The position numbers and the translations under genes were made by a program. The notes beneath the pieces were generated by a model that had not been told where the DNA came from, did no database searches, and saw only the letters and a list, made by a program, of their open reading frames with translations. 64,000 bases of DNA from Colletotrichum lupini (taxonomy: Eukaryota > Ascomycota > Sordariomycetes > Glomerellales > Glomerellaceae), in NCBI RefSeq assembly GCF_023278565.1, contig NC_064676.1, positions 6,200,001-6,264,000 of the forward strand. Reading direction: 5' to 3'. Below, piece after piece: positions 31,383 to 43,200 of the stretch. Numbering within the stretch: position 1 is the stretch's first letter; the number at the start of each line of letters is the position of its first letter.

Positions 31383-33491
31383 TCAAGACTTCCCCGCTAA
31401 CGAAGACTCTATAAGCTGTCTCTCCGCCAAACCCCTCTCCCAGAACTCGGAACCCTCGGTCAAATTTCGCCGCAGGGTCTTAGCGCTGAGATGCTTCGTG
31501 AAGCGGTCCACGGCCAGAATTACTAAGAGGAGAGCCGCCACGGTAGGCAGTGTTGCGCCGCTCCCGAGGTAGGCGAAGATGAACTTCTCGGACCCGGCGC
31601 CCGAGGCGATGCCGACGGCGAAGAGGGCGGCGACACCGCGCGTCGCGACGGCGGCTTTGTCAAAGATGTTGAGCGGGCGGTCTTTGTGTCTGGTGATGAG
31701 GATGAAGACGGCGAAGAAGGCGACGACGAAGAGGAACGATGACCAGTAGTAGATGTAGACGGTCGAGTAGGCCGGGTGCGCAATCTCGCCGGGGTCCTCG
31801 TCGCCGTCTGATGTGACGCCGTTGTAGGACTCGAATAAGACGCCGAGGACGCTCTTGGTGAGGCGTTCGAAGCCGGGGGGCACGAAGAGCGAGTCTGTGC
31901 CGGTGATGTTGGCCGGCGCGCAAATGTCGGTCGTGTTACCGATTTTGTAGATTTCTTGGTAGACAAAGGGGATGAGGTTGCGGATTTCGGCGCTGTTTGG
32001 CATGTTGAGCTTCTCAAATGCCGTGGCGATGGAAGTTGTGAGGGCTTGACCGTCTTGGTGCTCGTTTACGCAGGCGTTGCGGACGGAGGAGAAGAAGTCG
32101 CTGAAGTAGCTGAGTACCTGCCAGGCGAGGGCGATTTGTTGGGAGCCTTCGACGACGCCGATCATGCCGAGGTGGAAGGGGAAGTGGAGGACGGCCCAGA
32201 TTTGTTGGCGGACGGTGCCGAATTTGCATTCGGGGGGGTTGTCGAAGTAGAGCATCCAGTTGAACATCTAGGGATGGTTGAGTCAGTTGATCTATGGTTG
32301 GAGCATGGTATGGACGAGTGACATACCAGAATAAAAACGATGCAACCGACGACAAGGCATGCGTCGAGCCGGAGGCCGGTGTCACCCATCAGGACGCCGA
32401 CGACCTTTGTGGCACCAATGGCACCTTCACCAATGATGACCAGGGTGAAGAGGCCCATTCTCTCCGTCAAGTGGGTGTGCTTGAAGCTGAGGTTCCTCCA
32501 GATGGATGATAAGCCGAGGGTGATGGCGACCTCGATCACAAGGATGATATACCAGACGTAGTAGATACCCAGGCCGTTGCCGGACTCGGGCGAGAAGGCC
32601 GGCGTCATGGAGTAAAAGGCCCCACCGGAGAAGATGAAGAGGACAATGGTAAGAGACAGCGGCCAGTTCAAGGCCTTTGTCTTCTTGCGGACAAAGTGGA
32701 GGGCGACGGAGTACTGGGCTACGAGCAGCAGGCGGGTAGCGAAGAGGATGTTACACAAGAGTTGGAAGTTCTACATTGCATCGTTGTCAGTTAGGGTACT
32801 GTATCATGATTTCCGAGGCTTCCGGCTCCGTTTTCAAGACGGAGATACAGTAAAAGTTGAAAGTAGACATACCGCATTGTTGTGCTCTTTCGTACCGGGA
32901 CTGAATGATGACCCAACGAGAGCGAATCCGACAAATAGGCAGAACTGCAGGATCTTGCACATTCGCTCGTACCCCGAGTCGATGGAGAAGCGAACATCGT
33001 GCAACGTGATCTGGAACCAAGTGAACCAGATGATGGAGAAGAAACCCAGATAGGCGGCTAAACTGGACAAGTCGGTGATACTGTGCGTCTGCGTAAATGT
33101 CTCGAGGTTGGCGACAAAGAAGAGGTCGGAGAAGAGTTCAATGGTGTTTGCATTGTGCCGGACAAAGAGGCGGATCTCGCCCGTGTCTTCATCAGCTGAG
33201 GAGACAGGTGACTCGATCCAGGTGAGAGGCGCGATTTTCTCTTCTTGGAGGTAGTCAAGGCCCCTGGACAGGAAGGATTTTCGTTAGTTTGCTGCATGAT
33301 GCGGGATGGGGGTTATCGAGAATTGGGTTGTTGGTTTTGACCGCCCTGTCACTCTCGCTTCCCACTTTCTTTTCGGTAGAGTGCAATAGGTGAGAGAGCG
33401 CGTATTGGATACGATGTATGTTGACTTACCAACTTATTGATGAGCTGTCAGAGTCGACCCGACGGACCTGGCTGCTCGGGAGCTTCGCCAT
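31383..33491 (-). CDS. LtrA (low temperature requirement A)-family membrane protein
   Basis: Polytopic membrane protein of unknown biochemical function, related to bacterial LtrA. Exons 33491-33430, 33263-32873, 32770-32327 and 32267-31383 close in frame to 593 residues. The LtrA hallmark is near the N-terminus of exon 2: NTIELFSDLFFVANLETFTQTH, followed by membrane spans (FFSIIWFTWFQ, ILQFCLFVGFALVGSSF) and the second conserved block ERMGLFTLVIIGEGAIG in exon 3. The central part has a non-membrane insert (ITGTDSLFVPPGFERL). The last spans include STVYIYYWSSFLFVVAFFAVF and TVAALLLVILAVD. Fungal copies are common; a bacterial origin of the family is possible but not shown here. Confidence 0.88.
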
Positions 33492-34620
33492 TGTGTGGGC
33501 GGCGAACAATGATGGCGTAGGACGCCTTGTGAAGGTGTGTTTGGATCGCCTTGGACGCCTTCTTTCTCTCTTTTGCGAGTCCGAGGGGTGGAATAGATGT
33601 TGGATTGATGTGTAAGAATGCGAAAAGGAGGGGAGGGGAACAAAGAGTGGTTAACATGGTCTGGAATCACCGGAGAAGAAGGGGCCCAAGGGGGTGGAGG
33701 GGGGTCGCCAACGGCCAACCGGCATTGGCAGCACGTCAATCAAGCCTTCAGCCCTGTGGACTTTGTGGTTCCGTTTGTCGTTCCCCGAAGATCCGATCCA
33801 TATTTTTTGCAACTGTTTAATCATGAATGGTTCTGTCCGTGGTGGAGATCTTGCACCGATACGTGTATCACAGCCCCAGGTCATACACGTATTGGGGATG
33901 ACCAAACCGCACTAGCGAGTCATCTTCAGTGACAATTGCCGTTTCTCGAAGGGAAACGATTAGATATTGGCTGTGTTTGGTATTTTAAGGTTCTGTCCTT
34001 ACTTAGCGGTATCCACAAGTGCTGCAAGCTTCGCTCTCGGTCTCGGTCTCGCCCCATTCAGGGGTCGTTGGAGCAAGCCTCGAGTGCCACAGAGGGAAAG
34101 GCTTGGTATAATATTAGGTGCTCCCTCTCAACTTCTCAGCGTCGAAGCGTATATACTTTGGCCCCCAGATTGTCGACAACGACTAGGGACTGATACGAAA
34201 TCGACGGCCCAACGTAGGGACGACGTCACGGCGAATAATTACCAAAATGGAGAATTGCGCATGACCCAAAGAAGTGGGCAGCCGTAAGGTGACATCAGCA
34301 ACGGAGGTTGAGGCTCGTGTCACATTCTCCTACCCTGCTGGAACAGAAGGAGGAATACGACATGCAGCTTTTGGAGAAAAAAAAAATAAGGCTGGGTTTT
34401 TGCGAAGCACGAGAAAATCTAGAGACGTGGACAAAATGTTCGCGCCTTGCGGTACTTCTTCGACCTGAGTTCTGGACAACACATCCAGCAAATGCAAATT
34501 TGGCAGTTGAAAAATCGACATATACACCAAGGCAGTGCAAGCAACTTGCAGCTGATCGCGAGTTGTAGTAAATACTCAGAAGAGTCGTTCATCGTGCAAT
34601 AACTACCGTTATTTCCAACT
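33492..34620. other. Intergenic region
   Basis: Promoter of the LtrA-like gene and unassigned sequence of about 1.1 kb. A short A-run lies at 34378-34387. No gene recognised. Confidence 0.4.
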
Positions 34621-35072
34621 TCAGAACGTAAACCAGTCCCAAAGCCTGCTCAAGAACTCTCGTATTACCCTCATTGTGGCACATTCATAGTCCTTGACCA
34701 CAAAGATCTCTCGGCTCTTTCCAAGAATCAGTTCAGTGGCCGGACATATCATCAACAGCTGGTTTCCCGCAACACAATACATAGGCGAATCTTTTTGTGG
34801 TGCGTTCCAGCTGAACGATTCGGAGAGTCTCTGGCGCAAGACCCGTGCTGGACATTTCCTCCCATATGTATCCCAGGCTCTGAACACATGTTTCATTCTT
34901 GATGCTAAGGCCTCCGGTAGTCTATCGAGCTTGGAGAGAAACTGGATCAAGTCTGCGTTTTGCTCCGAGGCTTTCTGGATTAGCTTCTGTTCCTGACCAT
35001 CCAGCCAATGATCGAACACTCCCAAACTGTCAATCTCAGACGTTATGGCCTCAGTATACTCCGACCATCTAA
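34621..35072 (-). pseudogene. Orphan exon or gene fragment, unknown family
   Basis: An open frame of about 150 codons ending at a stop at 34621. The visible peptide (for example GVFDHWLDGQEQKLIQ, RMKHVFRAWDTYGRKCPARV, SREIFVVKDYECATMRVI) has a natural composition with amphipathic helices and no stops, so it is probably or formerly coding. The first in-frame Met lies well inside it. The frame opens immediately after a TAG at 35073-35075, which is both the DHA1 transporter stop and a plausible splice acceptor, but no upstream exon exists outside the transporter. It may be the 3' remnant of a lost gene, or a 91-residue protein starting at the internal Met. No family recognised. Confidence 0.35.
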
Positions 35073-36737
35073 CTAAAGACTATCGTTTGCTCTGATGTGT
35101 TCACGCCTTCGTTGTCGCCAGCCGACACCCTTGGTACGACTCACTACCATAGATAGTAAGCCACTAATGCTGATGAATAATATGAATATGGTGAAATACC
35201 ACCCTCTACCAATCGCTTCAACCAGAGGCTGCAATAGTGCGGAAGATAGGGCACTGAGACCGCACCGAGCAATCTGTGCCGACGCATACGTCGTGCTCGG
35301 CCTTTCTGCAAAAGTGTCGACAAGCAAAGTACTTGCAGTATGGCTTAGTAGCGTAGATGCAGCGCAGATGAAGAACTGAAGCACAATTGGCACCGCGGCA
35401 TGGACATGTAATTTCACAGCCCACCCGTAGCCCACTACGCAGGCGGTCATGAAAAGGAGAAACCATTCACACCCCCGGTATCTGGCCACTTCCAGAGGAA
35501 AATGGGAGCTGGCATGCGCAGTTTTGGAGCTGATATCCAGGTTCAACTTCCGCGCGATGGTGGCAAAGTTTCTATCCAGAAGCTTGCCAGCTAGAATTCC
35601 ACCGAGTGTCATGCCAGCAAGGCCAGGGAGCAGCACTATGCCGATCTGTAGTTCGTTATACTCGTAGACCTCCGAGAAGACAACCGGAATGGCTACCTGG
35701 AAAGTGTAATAGACTGAGTAGGAGGAGGCGATCATCCAAAGCACCGCCGCGGCTTCCGGATAGAAAATAATACGAAAGGAGTCCAAGGCCTGTAGAGGTT
35801 GCCATTCCAGTACTGGCTTCTGACTCAAATAGTCTTGGCTAGCTTGAGCTTGGGATTGGGGTGTATCCGATCCACGATCCTCTCCGTCTTTGAACGCCTT
35901 GGGTAAAGATACCCAAGTCCGCCATACGCCGGACGCTGGGAGGCTCCCATTTCCTACGACATTCCTCGCCGTCTCCGGCAATGTGAATCCTGTCAGCAGC
36001 AGGCACACGGCAGCTACCACCAGGAGGGCTACCCACACCCAAAGGACACCTCCAGTTCCCAGCGCGATTCCACCCCCAATCATGGGGCCTACAGCCGAAA
36101 TGCCGTTGCAGAATGCTAGCATCGGTCCAAGCATACTGCCTCGCTCTGCAACAGGGACTATATCATATGTGAGGCCGTAAGCTAGGGGAGGCATGGTCGA
36201 GCCACCCAGACTCTGTAAAGCTCGTAATGCTACCAGTGCATTGTAGCCATTCCGTCCCGTGCTGAAAGTGAATGATAGAATAAGGCCAAGAGTTGCAACT
36301 GTATAAAGGGCGATCAGTCCGAGAAGCACCGGTCGACGGCCAACGGCGTCGGCAAGTGAAGCGAAAAAGGCAGGGGACACGGCCTGAACTACAACGTAAA
36401 CAGTGACTGTCAAGTTGATGGCCTGAATCGACACACCCAGCTCAGCGCTAAGCATAGGTATCAGAGGGAAGTAGATGGTTGCTGTGAGCGTGGACAGGGT
36501 CAGAATGAGGCCGAGAAGGTAGGTAAGGTATTTGCGCATCACTTGAGAAAACACGGAGTATTTCTGGTCGCGAGAGGCTTCCTGAGCTACGTGTATGGCC
36601 TCATTCTGGCCCAGCTTCTCCCGGTCGGCGATGGCAACTGCTAGAGGCGTAGGTATGGCGGTGAGGGGTCGAGAGTCCATGCCAGGAGATTGTTGATGAG
36701 AGGAACTTGAGGAAAGCATTGCGAGTTTCCGTGACAA
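35073..36737 (-). CDS. MFS transporter, DHA1 (12-TM) type
   Basis: Single-exon drug:H+ antiporter-1 transporter, 554 residues from ATG 36737 (ATG 36719 is an alternative). A Ser-rich cytosolic N-terminus precedes 12 spans. Motif A is FASLADAVGRRPVLLG after span 2; motif C is ISAVGPMIGGGIALG in span 5; VALRALQSLGGSTMPPLAYG is span 4. The central loop is long and hydrophilic (KAFKDGEDRGSDTPQSQAQ). The features resemble the Qdr/Tpo-like branch exporting quinidine, polyamines or weak toxicants. The stop at 35073 abuts the orphan exon downstream. The substrate is unknown. Confidence 0.88.
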   Translation of the reverse strand: MSRKLAMLSSSSSHQQSPGMDSRPLTAIPTPLAVAIADREKLGQNEAIHVAQEASRDQKYSVFSQVMRKYLTYLLGLILTLSTLTATIYFPLIPMLSAELGVSIQAINLTVTVYVVVQAVSPAFFASLADAVGRRPVLLGLIALYTVATLGLILSFTFSTGRNGYNALVALRALQSLGGSTMPPLAYGLTYDIVPVAERGSMLGPMLAFCNGISAVGPMIGGGIALGTGGVLWVWVALLVVAAVCLLLTGFTLPETARNVVGNGSLPASGVWRTWVSLPKAFKDGEDRGSDTPQSQAQASQDYLSQKPVLEWQPLQALDSFRIIFYPEAAAVLWMIASSYSVYYTFQVAIPVVFSEVYEYNELQIGIVLLPGLAGMTLGGILAGKLLDRNFATIARKLNLDISSKTAHASSHFPLEVARYRGCEWFLLFMTACVVGYGWAVKLHVHAAVPIVLQFFICAASTLLSHTASTLLVDTFAERPSTTYASAQIARCGLSALSSALLQPLVEAIGRGWYFTIFILFISISGLLSMVVSRTKGVGWRQRRREHIRANDSL

Positions 36738-38074
36738 ATCAATTGTACTCTAGTAAACCGTCGAAATTCATCCAGATGCGCGACCTGTTGGGACCGCAAA
36801 CCGTGTCAATTGAGGGCAAGCAAGTTGCTCTTCCTTACGAGTTTTTGTGCTTGACAGGTTTGACATATCAGGTTGAAAGAGAGACAATAAGTTGAGCGTA
36901 TGAGGTAACGCTTTACAGAAGCCCCCAAGCAAACCAAGTTGGATCGAAAATGTGACAGGCGAAGGCAGGCTGTGTGCCCAAATCAAGTCGCGCCGACTCC
37001 TCTCGGCCCCAATTGGTCGCACGACATGCACGAGTACTAAGAAAGTACTCAGTACTTGATACGCACCTACAAGGAATTTGATGGGTTTCCATGTACTATG
37101 CTCTACGGTCTGGTACTTTCATAAACTCATGCGATTGAAGTAGCGTGATTCTTGTGCGCCACCGTACCTCCAATAAAGGAGCAAGATGGTCTTAAGAAAT
37201 CCAGAAGATTGTACATCAAATGAGCAGACTATTGGGGCATCTACCAAACATTATTATTTTGAGATCAATCTCGAGATCTCAGGGTTGTGGAGGTCAATAC
37301 CTAGCACGAAGTTCCGGTCGGCTATTTACAACCTAAATCCAACGTCGCCAAGATTGGTACCCCGCTTTGTGGTCACGGTTCCTGTACCCGGGACTGCTGT
37401 TTACACCAAGACATGGCGTGAGCTACGTGGACAATATTTGCCTACATGGCGCCCACCTGCGCAAAGACGGAACGTTGTTCCGCCCATGTTGACGCGTCTT
37501 GACACCGCCTAATCACATATGGGTCCTGAGACCCCTATTCTCTGGTCGCAGGAAGGTCGTGGGCGTAAAGAGTTTCTCTCTGGTAGTAGACATCCAAAAT
37601 AGTCACCGGACACCACTACCATGGACCAGGGACGGCACCAGGAGCAAGAAGAGTAACTCACGCGGTCATCAGCGTCCGGGACTATGGATCTTACGGTCTA
37701 CAAGCCGTCTACAAACCCACAGCCATGCAGAATGTTTTCACTGTACGGTGGGTTGAAAGCTTGGAAAGTAGAGATCGGAAACAAAATCACTCGGGGTTGA
37801 TGTGCTTGCGTCTTCAAGAGGTTAAGACAAATCCGTAATAACGGGGAAATCAAACTATTCACGATGGAATTAGACATTGAAAGACACGATTCACTGTTGC
37901 CATTCCGGAGTGTGTATCTTCGGTGAGTTCGGAACTAATGACTTACACGCCGTCTAGACGCCACTGCTGATATGGATGTTGATACCGGGCTCGTCGTCTC
38001 CGAGCTGCTCCTGACACGATCGAAACAAACGGCAGACCGGTTTGCAGTATAGACACCCGACACTGCTCATATCC
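36738..38074. other. Intergenic region
   Basis: About 1.3 kb between the DHA1 transporter and the fructosamine-kinase gene, both minus. It holds the DHA1 promoter. No gene recognised; the short plus-strand frame at 37186-37512 has random composition. Confidence 0.4.
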
Positions 38075-39435
38075 TCAGTTTATCTCCTCGTGGGACACAA
38101 TCTTGGCCCCTGTCTTTATTGGGTCGATCGTTTCGTCGTAGGCATCAATGCCGTCGATTGGAGCGTATTTTTCGCAGAGGTAGCACATGCTATTGTAAGC
38201 CCTACGGCATATTAGTGGGAGACTTATGATCTGAGAATGATAGATCCACCGAGACTCACGATTTTCTTAGTCTGCTGCCAGGATGGCCGGCAGAGTAGTT
38301 TATGCCCCCTTTGAGGCTATACAGCCGGATTCGATCGTCAAACTCCTCAGCGGGCTCCGCCATCCCGAAGGACTCAACGTATTGGTCCATATATGCCTGG
38401 GCACCAAACGTTGCTGAAAATTCACAGACCCAGTGGCCTAGCTCCATCTCGTTGTGTGCAAAGTAAGATCCGGCGTCGAACATCATCGGTAGATTCGTCT
38501 CGTTGCTAATGCCTGTGTTTCCCTCCCACAGGTCGCCATGAATCAGGCTGGGTTTGATCGGATTACCGTTCCATGTGAGGCCCTCAAGAAGCAGTGGGAT
38601 AACCTTCCAAGCTACCTGATGTCCGGCAAGCTCATACTCGGGCCATGAGCCGTTCCGTTTGATGTCTAAGCTAAGCGTATGAAGGAACATCTTCCGGTAG
38701 AACACGGCCCAGTCTGATTCCCACTCGACGATGTGCGCGCGATCACCATCGCATGTAGTGACGTGGAAGCCAAATTTGTCTGCAAGGCGTTGACTCCCAA
38801 GATGAAGTTCGGCCAGGCGCTCGCAGAACATCGAGGGATCTTGTGCCGTTGTGACGTCGAGGTCAACGAACTGAGACATGTAGAAGTAAGTGGGCGTGTC
38901 TGCTTTCTTATACTTCCCGTACCCAAAAGGCTGCGGTATGAAGTCTGGCATAAGCTCGTAGATAATCTTAGATGACTCGAATTCGCCCAAAAGCATGACT
39001 CTGCCGGTTTCTCCGTATGCTATCTTGACGAAAAAGACCGAGCCGACGTTTGAAGAGCGAGCAATTAGCTTGCCAGTAATGGTCCAAGCACTGTACCCAA
39101 AATACACCACTGAGACGAACTCGAACCCGTCTGGCAGAGCTGCAGGAAGTTAGACCTCAGAAACAGAGTGCAAGGCTCAGGGTGAGGGTCATTGATCATT
39201 TAGCAGACGTACCGTCAGAAATTGCCTCATCCATCGGAAAAACACCATTCTGACGAACCCTCATCTCCTGGATCAACAGATGAGATATCAGGTCATTGTT
39301 TGACTTGTCAACCAGGCCGGCAGAAACGATGTTGTTGTTGTTGGCGAAATTGATGTCATTGTGGTTATTATGTTTAATGACGCTGTTCTTGCTGTCTGTG
39401 TGAGGTCCGCCAGGAAGCGCCGCAGATGTCTCCAT
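38075..39435 (-). CDS. Fructosamine kinase family protein (FN3K/ketosamine kinase-like)
   Basis: Aminoglycoside-phosphotransferase-fold kinase. Family members phosphorylate fructose-lysine or ribulose-amine adducts, which then break down, deglycating proteins or amino acids. Exons 39435-39213, 39139-38260 and 38201-38075 close to 409 residues. Seen: ATP-binding Lys region SVFFVKIAYGE, catalytic loop SLIHGDLWEGNTG (around residue 275) and the metal-binding Asp in MMFDAGSYFAHNEMELGHW. The N-terminal 60 residues are Asn-rich (KHNNHNDINFANNNN) and look disordered. The last exon supplies the usual closing helix (AYNSMCYLCEKYAPIDGID). The neighbours at 49 and 61 kb are predicted oxidases of Amadori products, which supports a role with glycated amines. 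Confidence 0.85.
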
Positions 39436-40235
39436 GCTGCCTCGTGTTAACTCTCGGAGTTGGAACAAAGGCAGACAATATGCACATCGAAAACTCAGTT
39501 CACAACCAGTCAACTGAGAAAATGCTACGACAACCGACTGATTTAAACCAACAACGAAATGGTCAAGGTGTGGACTCATTTATTGCAAGAAGCCTCCGTC
39601 ACAGAAGTGACTCTGGGATCTGTTTCTGTTGAGCTTCCAGTCACAAAGTATCTTACGTGCCATGTGCCCAGCCTCCCCCCCTTCCAGATCATCCTCATGC
39701 AAGCATCAATATTGAAGCAGGCTGCCGGGATAGTGTTCCGATAATTATATTGATTGGCAGCAGTTATCTCTAAATGTGGATTGTGGCGGCCAAACACGCT
39801 CAGAATAGAAGGTCACACAATCACACCAACGCCGGGCACATAACCAACGCTCGAGCTCCGCGCTAAATTGTCTGGGCATTCAAGCGGAGTGTGTGGTTTC
39901 GTCGACACAGCACCCTGCCATTTCCCGGTCGGGACACAAAATCCGCGTCTTGCATAATAGGCAAGGCTCTAGGTAATATAGGTAATAGGTACATGTAAAG
40001 TACTGTAAGCAAGTTTGTCTTCCGAGGCCGCCGATGAAAACACGGCGTGGAGCCTGATTTCTCCCATGAAGCCAGAAGATAACACATGGAGCGACCCTTG
40101 CGAGGCGGCTTAGGACGTAACGTGAGTTCGAACGGAACCGTTCCTCTTCTTCTTACCATTCTACTTTTGTGTTTTCTAGATTGCATAACCTTAGCAACAG
40201 CGCACCATAGCATTTGACGAGGGATCCAAGACAAC
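39436..40235. other. Divergent intergenic region
   Basis: Shared promoter region of the fructosamine kinase (-) and the NLR (+). No gene recognised. Confidence 0.4.
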
Positions 40236-43200
40236 ATGGTGTGTATATCTCGTTTTTGCTGTTGATATTTCGATATTTGCGGGACACTGTTACTCGAACG
40301 TGTTCTTGTACGTTCCAATTGACAAGGCACTCGTTGGAGTCACCAGACCGTTTGCTGACCTTCTTTGTCTCGCAGCTCAAAAAGTTGGGGTTTCGCAAGC
40401 AGCGAGACCGCAATCGGCGTGACGTTCCAACACCTGATTCTCACGGCACTTTTGCGCCCTTGGAAAATGTTGAGTCTCAGGCTTCCACGACTCCATCACG
40501 AGGCAGCTCGTTCTCCGTGCCAGCATCACTCACGACAAGTCCGACGCCGCGCGTAGACCAGGATCCAGTGGGGCTCAAGGTCATCCACCGGCCTGTTGGA
40601 AGGCCAATAGCTGACATCATATTTGTCCATGGGCTCGGAGGAGGAAGTCGAAAAAGCTGGTCGAAGGATCACAACCCCGATAACTGCTGGCCGAAGAACT
40701 TCCTCCCCTCCGAGCCAGTGATTCGCGATGCTCGGCTGCTTACCTTTGGATACAATGCGAACTTTGGGGTTGGGGAGGGCAAGACTATGATGTCAATATT
40801 GGACTTTGCCAAAGACTTGCTGTATGATATGAAATATGCGAAAGATGAAGTAGGAGAGAACTTGGAGGATCTTGGGATTGGAGAGGTTAGTGATGCGTTT
40901 TGCAATATCCATCATACCGGGCCCTTATTGGTTGATATCTTTCATCCTTCGGTACTGATTATGCCGAGTAGTGCCCTATCATTTTCGTGGTGCATTCAAT
41001 GGGCGGGCTGGTTGTCAAAGAGGTATGGAAGCGTCCTCACGTCTTCCCACATTGGATTTTCTTCATGTCTCCCATCCATGCACGAGATGAACTAACACGC
41101 TCCGTTTTATCAATCTACCTTAGGCATACCTTCAGGGCCAGAACGACCCGATTTTCGAGCACATCATCGAACGGATATCATCTATCGTCTTCATGTCTAC
41201 ACCGCATCGAGGGACCAACCTAGCTAGTCTCTTACATAAGGTCCTTCAAGTGTCTTTCGGCGCTAGCTCGAGACAGTTCATTACGGAACTGGTGGCGGGC
41301 TCTTCGACCTTGGAAAAGGTGAACGAGAACTTCCGACATGCGGCCCGAAAGTTGCAGATCGTATCTTTCTACGAGACTCGCCCAACGCCGGTGTCCAAAT
41401 TGAGTCAAATGGTACGTTGCACACGTCAGGTCACATACGGATTATCAAGAGCCTTTCACATTGACTCAGTCGGCTTAGATGATTTTGGATAAGGATTCTT
41501 CTGTCCTAGGATATCCGGGTGAGATATCAAAGCCTCTAGACGCAAACCATAGCGAGCTATGCAAGTACGAGAGTCTGACTGATCCACGCTACATTACCGT
41601 TCGCAATGCCCTCATCACCCTCATAGAGGACTCAAAAAAGAGTGGCGTTTCTCGCCTGGAGCAGAACAGATTTCCGTGGATCACTGAACCCCAAATCGGG
41701 AGTGCATCGACACCAATGCTGGAACTGGAACCTCCAGCCCCGCCATCTTTCGATAACCGCTTTGAAGAATTGCTTTCTGTCACAACGCGACCGCAAGACG
41801 ACTTAAACTTTTTCGGAGATCGCCTGGTATTTGGAACATGCTCGTGGATTCTGGACACCAACCCATTTCAAGATTGGGCCCATGATAACAGCCGCAAACT
41901 TTGCGTTCTGTGGATCAACGGCAATGCAGGAAGTGGGAAATCGGTACTTTCGTCTTTTATGATCAACCACCTCACTCAGTCCGGCTTCGTTTGCTACTAT
42001 TTCTTTATCCGATTCACAGACCAGAAAAAGCGTACTATCAGCGCAATACTGCGGTCATTGGCTTATCAGTTAGCAACCTCAAACCCATCTTACGCGGCGA
42101 AGCTTCGAGTGCTTGAGACGGCTGGAGTGGACTTCAAGTCTGCCGATTATCGCACTCTGTGGCTATGGTTGTTCAAGCAAAGCCTTCTCAGCTTGCGTCT
42201 GGACCATCCCATTTACTTCGTGCTGGATGGCTTGGATGAAGCTGACAGTCCCGGCTCCGTCATCCGACTTTTGTCCGAGCTATCGCTCGCTGCCGTCCCC
42301 CTTCGGGTCTTGGTTATCAGTCGCAAGACACCCGATATCGCAACGGCCTTCTCGAAAATGTCCCGCCAGGTTAGATCCGACGCAATAAGTCTTGAAGGCT
42401 CAATCCAAGACTTCCGTGTCTACATCGAACAGGAGATGGACGTGGCCGGCGACGATATGTATCGCGAAGAGGTGACGGCCCAGCTTCTGGAACGAGCGGG
42501 TGGTAATTTCCTCTGGGTTCATTTGGCAGTGCAGAAGATCAACGACTGCCACACAAAGCTGGATGTCCAAAACGCATTGGAAGACCTATCTTCAGGAATG
42601 GAAGCACTGTATGATCGGATGGCTCAGTCTGTTAAGTCAAAGCCGAGTGTTGAGGGGCAACGACTGGGAGAAGCTATCCTGAACTGGGCAACTTGCACAC
42701 AAAGGCCGCTCACATTGGACGAGCTTTGTGCAGCCTTGCGAAAAGACGGATTGATCGAGAAGTCTAGAACCATCGTAGATCTCTGTGGTGGTTTCGTGAC
42801 CATAGACCGGGAAGATTGCGTTGCAATGATTCATGAAACAGCTCGGCAATACCTGACACGGAAGAAGGCCCTCTCCCCAGTGGCAGTTGATACTTGCTCT
42901 GCTGATAGTACTATCTTTGGCAGATGCATGGCCCAACTTAGTGATCCGACGATACGAAGTCAGTTCAACCGGAAACGACCACCCGCATTCTTGGATTACG
43001 CCATCAGGTTCTGGTTCATTCATCTATCACGAGCATCTGTTCACGGCTCCACCGAGGTCCTTGCCACTACCATGAAGTTTTTGAACAGCCCGTCGATATT
43101 GACATGGATTTACTTGGCCGTCAGGATCAACGAGATGAGGCTTTTAGTCACGGCATCGCGTTACTTAACCGATATGGTGGTTGGCCTACGAAGATCGACT

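Noticed and set aside
40214..40375. In-frame 5' extension of the NLR through its first intron
   Set aside because: The extension begins with TTG, not ATG, and contains a well-formed GCTGAC...CGCAG intron end; the spliced ATG-only exon is more consistent.
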